This document shows positions 5,065 through 7,855 of a DNA stretch of 7,855 bases, one piece after another. The notes below the pieces were generated by a model. It had not been told where the DNA came from. It was given only the letters and a program-made list of their open reading frames with translations, and did not search any database. The DNA comes from Nitrospinota bacterium (GTDB lineage Bacteria; UBA8248), in assembly GCA_003506735.1 (NCBI GenBank), contig DNYS01000138.1:1-7855 (forward strand), in the 5' to 3' direction. The translations under genes were made by a program, and so were the position numbers. Each line of letters opens with the position of its first letter. Position 1 is the first letter of the stretch.

Positions 5065-7800
5065 GTGGCCAAGACACCGAAGAAAATTTATCTCATCGAC
5101 GGCTCTGGCTATATGTTCCGGTCTTACTACGCCATGATGCGCCAGCGCCTCTCCAATTCGCGCGGGCTGCCCACGGGCGCGGTGATGGTCTTCGCCCGCA
5201 TGATCCTCGGGGTCTTGCGCGATAAGGCCCCCGAGTTCGCCGCCGTCGCATTCGACCGGCCCGAGCCCACTTTCCGGCACGAGATGTACCCCGCCTACAA
5301 ATCCAACCGCGACTCTCCTCCCGAGGATATGATCGCGCAGATTCCCTATATGGAGCGCGTCGTCAAGGTCCTGCGGATCCCCGTGCTCTCCCTCGCCGGG
5401 GCCGAGGCGGATGACCTGATGGGCTCCCTCGCCGGGTGCGCCGTCTCCCAGGGCTACGACGTCGTTCTCGTGACGGCCGACAAGGATTTCTCCCAGCTCG
5501 TATCAGATCGTGTCCGCATCTGGGATCCGGTGAAGGACGTGAAGATCGGCCCCGCCGAGGTCGAGGCGCGCTGGGGGGTGCGCCCCGAAAAATTCGTGGA
5601 TATCCAGGCGTTGATGGGCGATTCGTCAGATAATATTCCCGGCGTCCCCGGCATCGGCGAGAAGACGGCCGTTGCGCTGATCAACGAGTTCGAAAATCTC
5701 GAAAATGTGCTGGCCTCCGCCGATAAGATCAAGCGCCCCAAACAGCGCCAATCACTCGAAGACAACGCGGACCTCGCGCGTCTCTCGCGCGAGTTGGCCA
5801 CCCTGAAGTGCGACATCCCGGTCGAAGAGGATATCGAGGGCTACCGTCTTGGGGATGCGGACATCGAGGCGGCGCAAAAGCTGTTCGTTGAAGAGCTCGA
5901 GTTCAAGAGCATCATGGAGCAGCTTCCGGGGTACAAGGGGGCGGCCGTTGAGGAAGCGGCCTCTCCGGCCGGCGCCACCCCCCTGGAGGAGGCATTGGCG
6001 CGCGACTACCAAATTGTCCGCACAAAAAAAGATTTGACCCGGATGATCCGCGAGCTGAAAAAAGCGGGCCGGTTCGCGTTCGATCTGGAGACCACCTCTC
6101 TCAACGCGCGTGCGGCGGAGATCGTTGGCCTGAGCTTTTCCGCCAAGGCGGGAAGGGCGTTCTACATTCCGGTCGGGCACACGGCCCTCGATGCCGGAAA
6201 ACAGCTTCCTCTCCAGGAGACGCTCGAATCGCTTCGCGGCCTGCTCGAAGGAGATGGGTGCCAAAAGATCGCCCAGAACCTTAAATACGATATGACCGTG
6301 CTCTCCCGGGCCGGGGTGCGGGTGGGGGCGCCGATTTTCGACACCATGCTCTCTTCGTATCTCATCCAGTCGGGCCGCATCAGCCACGGGCTGGACAACC
6401 TCGCTCTGGAATACCTGAACCTGACCACGATCAAGTTTGCGGATCTGTGCGGGAAGGGGGCCAAGGCGATTCCCTTCTCCGACGTTCCGGTCGAGGTTGC
6501 CGCCGCCTATGCCTGCCAGGACGCCGACTTCACCTTCCTCCTGGCCGAAAAGATGGCGCCCGAGCTTACCGAATTCGGGCTCGAAGAGCTGTTTCAGGCG
6601 ATGGAGCTTCCCCTCCTCGGCGTGTTGTTCGAGATGGAGGAGAACGGCATCCGGCTGGACGGGGAATTTCTCGAAGGGATGGGAAAAGAGCTCGAATCGC
6701 GTCTGGAGTCGATGCAGACGCTCATCTACGAGATTGCGGGCGAGGAGTTTAATATCAATTCGCCCAAGCAGCTTCGCGTCATCTTGTTCGACAAGCTGGG
6801 TCTTCCCGTTTTCAAGAAAACCAAGACCGGCCCCTCGACCGACATCGACACGATGGAGCGGCTGGCCGGTCGGCATCCGCTACCCCAGGAGATTCTGAAT
6901 TTCCGCCAGCTCTCCAAGCTCAAAAACACCTACATCGACACCCTCCCGGGCCTTGCGGATCCCGAGAGCGGGCGTATCCACGCCAGCTTCAACCAGGCCG
7001 TCGCGGCGACGGGCCGCCTCAGCAGCTCGGATCCGAACCTGCAGAACATCCCCATCCGGACGGAACTGGGCCGTCAGATCCGGCGCGCGTTTCTTCCCGA
7101 GAAGGGCTGGAAGCTCCTCTCGGCCGACTACAGCCAAATCGAGCTCCGCGTCCTCGCCCACTTTACGGAAGACCCCAGCCTGGTCGCTGCCTTCGAAAAA
7201 GGAGAGGACATTCACGCGACCACGGGCTCGGCCATCTACGGCGTGAACGTGGAAGACGTGGATGCCGAGATGCGCCGGGTGGCCAAGGCCGTCAACTTCG
7301 GCATCGTTTACGGGCAGGGCGCTTTCGGCCTCTCCCAGACGCTGGGCATTCCCCAGGGCGAGGCCAAATCCTTCATCGAGACCTATTTCGAGCGCTTCGC
7401 CAGGGTTCCCGAATTCGTCCGCCAGACCATCGCCGAGGGCGAAGAGCGCGGCTACGTCACCACCCTGTTCCAACGCCGCCGCTACCTCCCCGACCTGAAC
7501 AGCCGGAACCGCAACCTCCGCAACGCCGCCGAGCGCACCGCCGTCAATTCGGTCATCCAGGGCAGCGCCGCCGATATCATCAAGCGCGCCATGATTGCCA
7601 TCTCCGGCCGCCTCAAAAAGGAAAAGCGCAAGGCGAGGATGCTCGTCCAGGTGCACGATGAACTGTTGTTCGAGGTGCCGCCGGGGGAGGTGGAGGCCGT
7701 GACGGCGCTCGTCGTCGGAGAGATGGAGGGCGCCGTGGAACTCCGAGTCCCCCTCGCCGTCGAATCGGCCACGGGCGCCAACTGGGGCGAGGTGCACTGA
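5065..7800 (+). CDS. polA: DNA polymerase I
   Basis: Complete 911-residue DNA polymerase I (the E. coli enzyme has 928), for Okazaki-fragment maturation and repair gap filling. The 5' nuclease domain (about 1-290) shows D12, D64, E114/D116/D117, D139/D141 and D186/D189, including the MGDSSDNIPGVPGIGEKTA helix-hairpin-helix region. The 3'-5' exonuclease (about 310-500) keeps Exo I D340/E342, Exo II D409 and Exo III Y482/D486, so proofreading should be active; some bacterial Pol I enzymes have lost these residues. The polymerase domain (about 510-911) has motif A (D688, E693), motif B (R737, K741, F745, Y749) and motif C HDE (864-866). F745 corresponds to E. coli F762, predicting discrimination against dideoxynucleotides. 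The start is GTG at 5065: an in-frame TAG at 5050-5052 leaves no alternative upstream, and GTG puts the first Asp where the family has it. The Shine-Dalgarno is weak (GGA at 5056-5058). No frameshift or missing key residue is seen. Confidence 0.98.
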   Translation: MAKTPKKIYLIDGSGYMFRSYYAMMRQRLSNSRGLPTGAVMVFARMILGVLRDKAPEFAAVAFDRPEPTFRHEMYPAYKSNRDSPPEDMIAQIPYMERVVKVLRIPVLSLAGAEADDLMGSLAGCAVSQGYDVVLVTADKDFSQLVSDRVRIWDPVKDVKIGPAEVEARWGVRPEKFVDIQALMGDSSDNIPGVPGIGEKTAVALINEFENLENVLASADKIKRPKQRQSLEDNADLARLSRELATLKCDIPVEEDIEGYRLGDADIEAAQKLFVEELEFKSIMEQLPGYKGAAVEEAASPAGATPLEEALARDYQIVRTKKDLTRMIRELKKAGRFAFDLETTSLNARAAEIVGLSFSAKAGRAFYIPVGHTALDAGKQLPLQETLESLRGLLEGDGCQKIAQNLKYDMTVLSRAGVRVGAPIFDTMLSSYLIQSGRISHGLDNLALEYLNLTTIKFADLCGKGAKAIPFSDVPVEVAAAYACQDADFTFLLAEKMAPELTEFGLEELFQAMELPLLGVLFEMEENGIRLDGEFLEGMGKELESRLESMQTLIYEIAGEEFNINSPKQLRVILFDKLGLPVFKKTKTGPSTDIDTMERLAGRHPLPQEILNFRQLSKLKNTYIDTLPGLADPESGRIHASFNQAVAATGRLSSSDPNLQNIPIRTELGRQIRRAFLPEKGWKLLSADYSQIELRVLAHFTEDPSLVAAFEKGEDIHATTGSAIYGVNVEDVDAEMRRVAKAVNFGIVYGQGAFGLSQTLGIPQGEAKSFIETYFERFARVPEFVRQTIAEGEERGYVTTLFQRRRYLPDLNSRNRNLRNAAERTAVNSVIQGSAADIIKRAMIAISGRLKKEKRKARMLVQVHDELLFEVPPGEVEAVTALVVGEMEGAVELRVPLAVESATGANWGEVH

Positions 7801-7855
7801 GGCGCTCCCGGTTGCATTTGCACGATTCAACCCTCTAGAATTGCCGCCAGTTTTG

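Noticed and set aside
5752..6876. 374-codon open frame on the minus strand
   Set aside because: Also antisense to polA, with His/Arg/Gly/Leu-rich shadow composition and no recognisable motif.
6880..7830. 316-codon open frame on the minus strand
   Set aside because: Antisense to the polymerase domain of polA; its composition mirrors the high-GC third codon positions of polA and no domain is visible.
7810..7832. GGTTG...CAACC after polA resembling a tRNA T arm
   Set aside because: No acceptor, D or anticodon arm can be assembled on either strand around it, and the loop is too long; probably chance.

Overview
No organism can be named from this window. It is a GC-rich bacterial chromosome segment with ordinary bacterial gene architecture: GTG as well as ATG starts, tightly packed genes, short convergent gaps, a full-length bacterial DNA polymerase I and a PilZ second-messenger receptor. 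The PilZ gene suggests a free-living bacterium, most likely Gram-negative, that uses cyclic di-GMP. No phage, transposase, CRISPR or RNA gene is visible.

Layout, left to right. (1) 1-654 (+): the 3' part of a YcgR-like flagellar-brake/PilZ protein, cut by the left window edge. (2) 677-1420 (-) and 1453-2436 (-): a probable two-gene transcription unit read leftwards. The first gene is an ACMSD-type amidohydrolase/decarboxylase with all metal ligands present; the second is a TauE/SafE-family membrane exporter. (3) 2437-2769: a 333-base divergent intergenic region. It holds three tandem 16-base repeats whose minus-strand sequence carries TTGACA, a perfect 12-base palindrome next to the amidohydrolase start, and a candidate rightward promoter. 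(4) 2770-2976 (+): a 68-residue single-span membrane protein of unknown function. (5) 2994-4799 (-): a 601-residue, mostly disordered Pro/Glu/Asp-rich protein with a predicted folded centre and a duplicated short motif; no family was recognised. (6) 4800-5064: a 265-base divergent region with a candidate polA promoter. (7) 5065-7800 (+): complete polA with 5' nuclease, proofreading exonuclease and polymerase modules, all with catalytic residues intact. The last 55 bases hold nothing I can identify.

How the genes relate: only the amidohydrolase and exporter look like a functional pair, possibly turnover of a small carboxylated (perhaps aromatic) compound with efflux of an anion. PilZ, the small membrane protein, the disordered protein and polA appear to be independent neighbours. 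I do not see a convincing new multi-gene system. The items most worth a second look are the 601-residue protein, the repeat/palindrome regulatory region, and the altered substrate pocket of the amidohydrolase.
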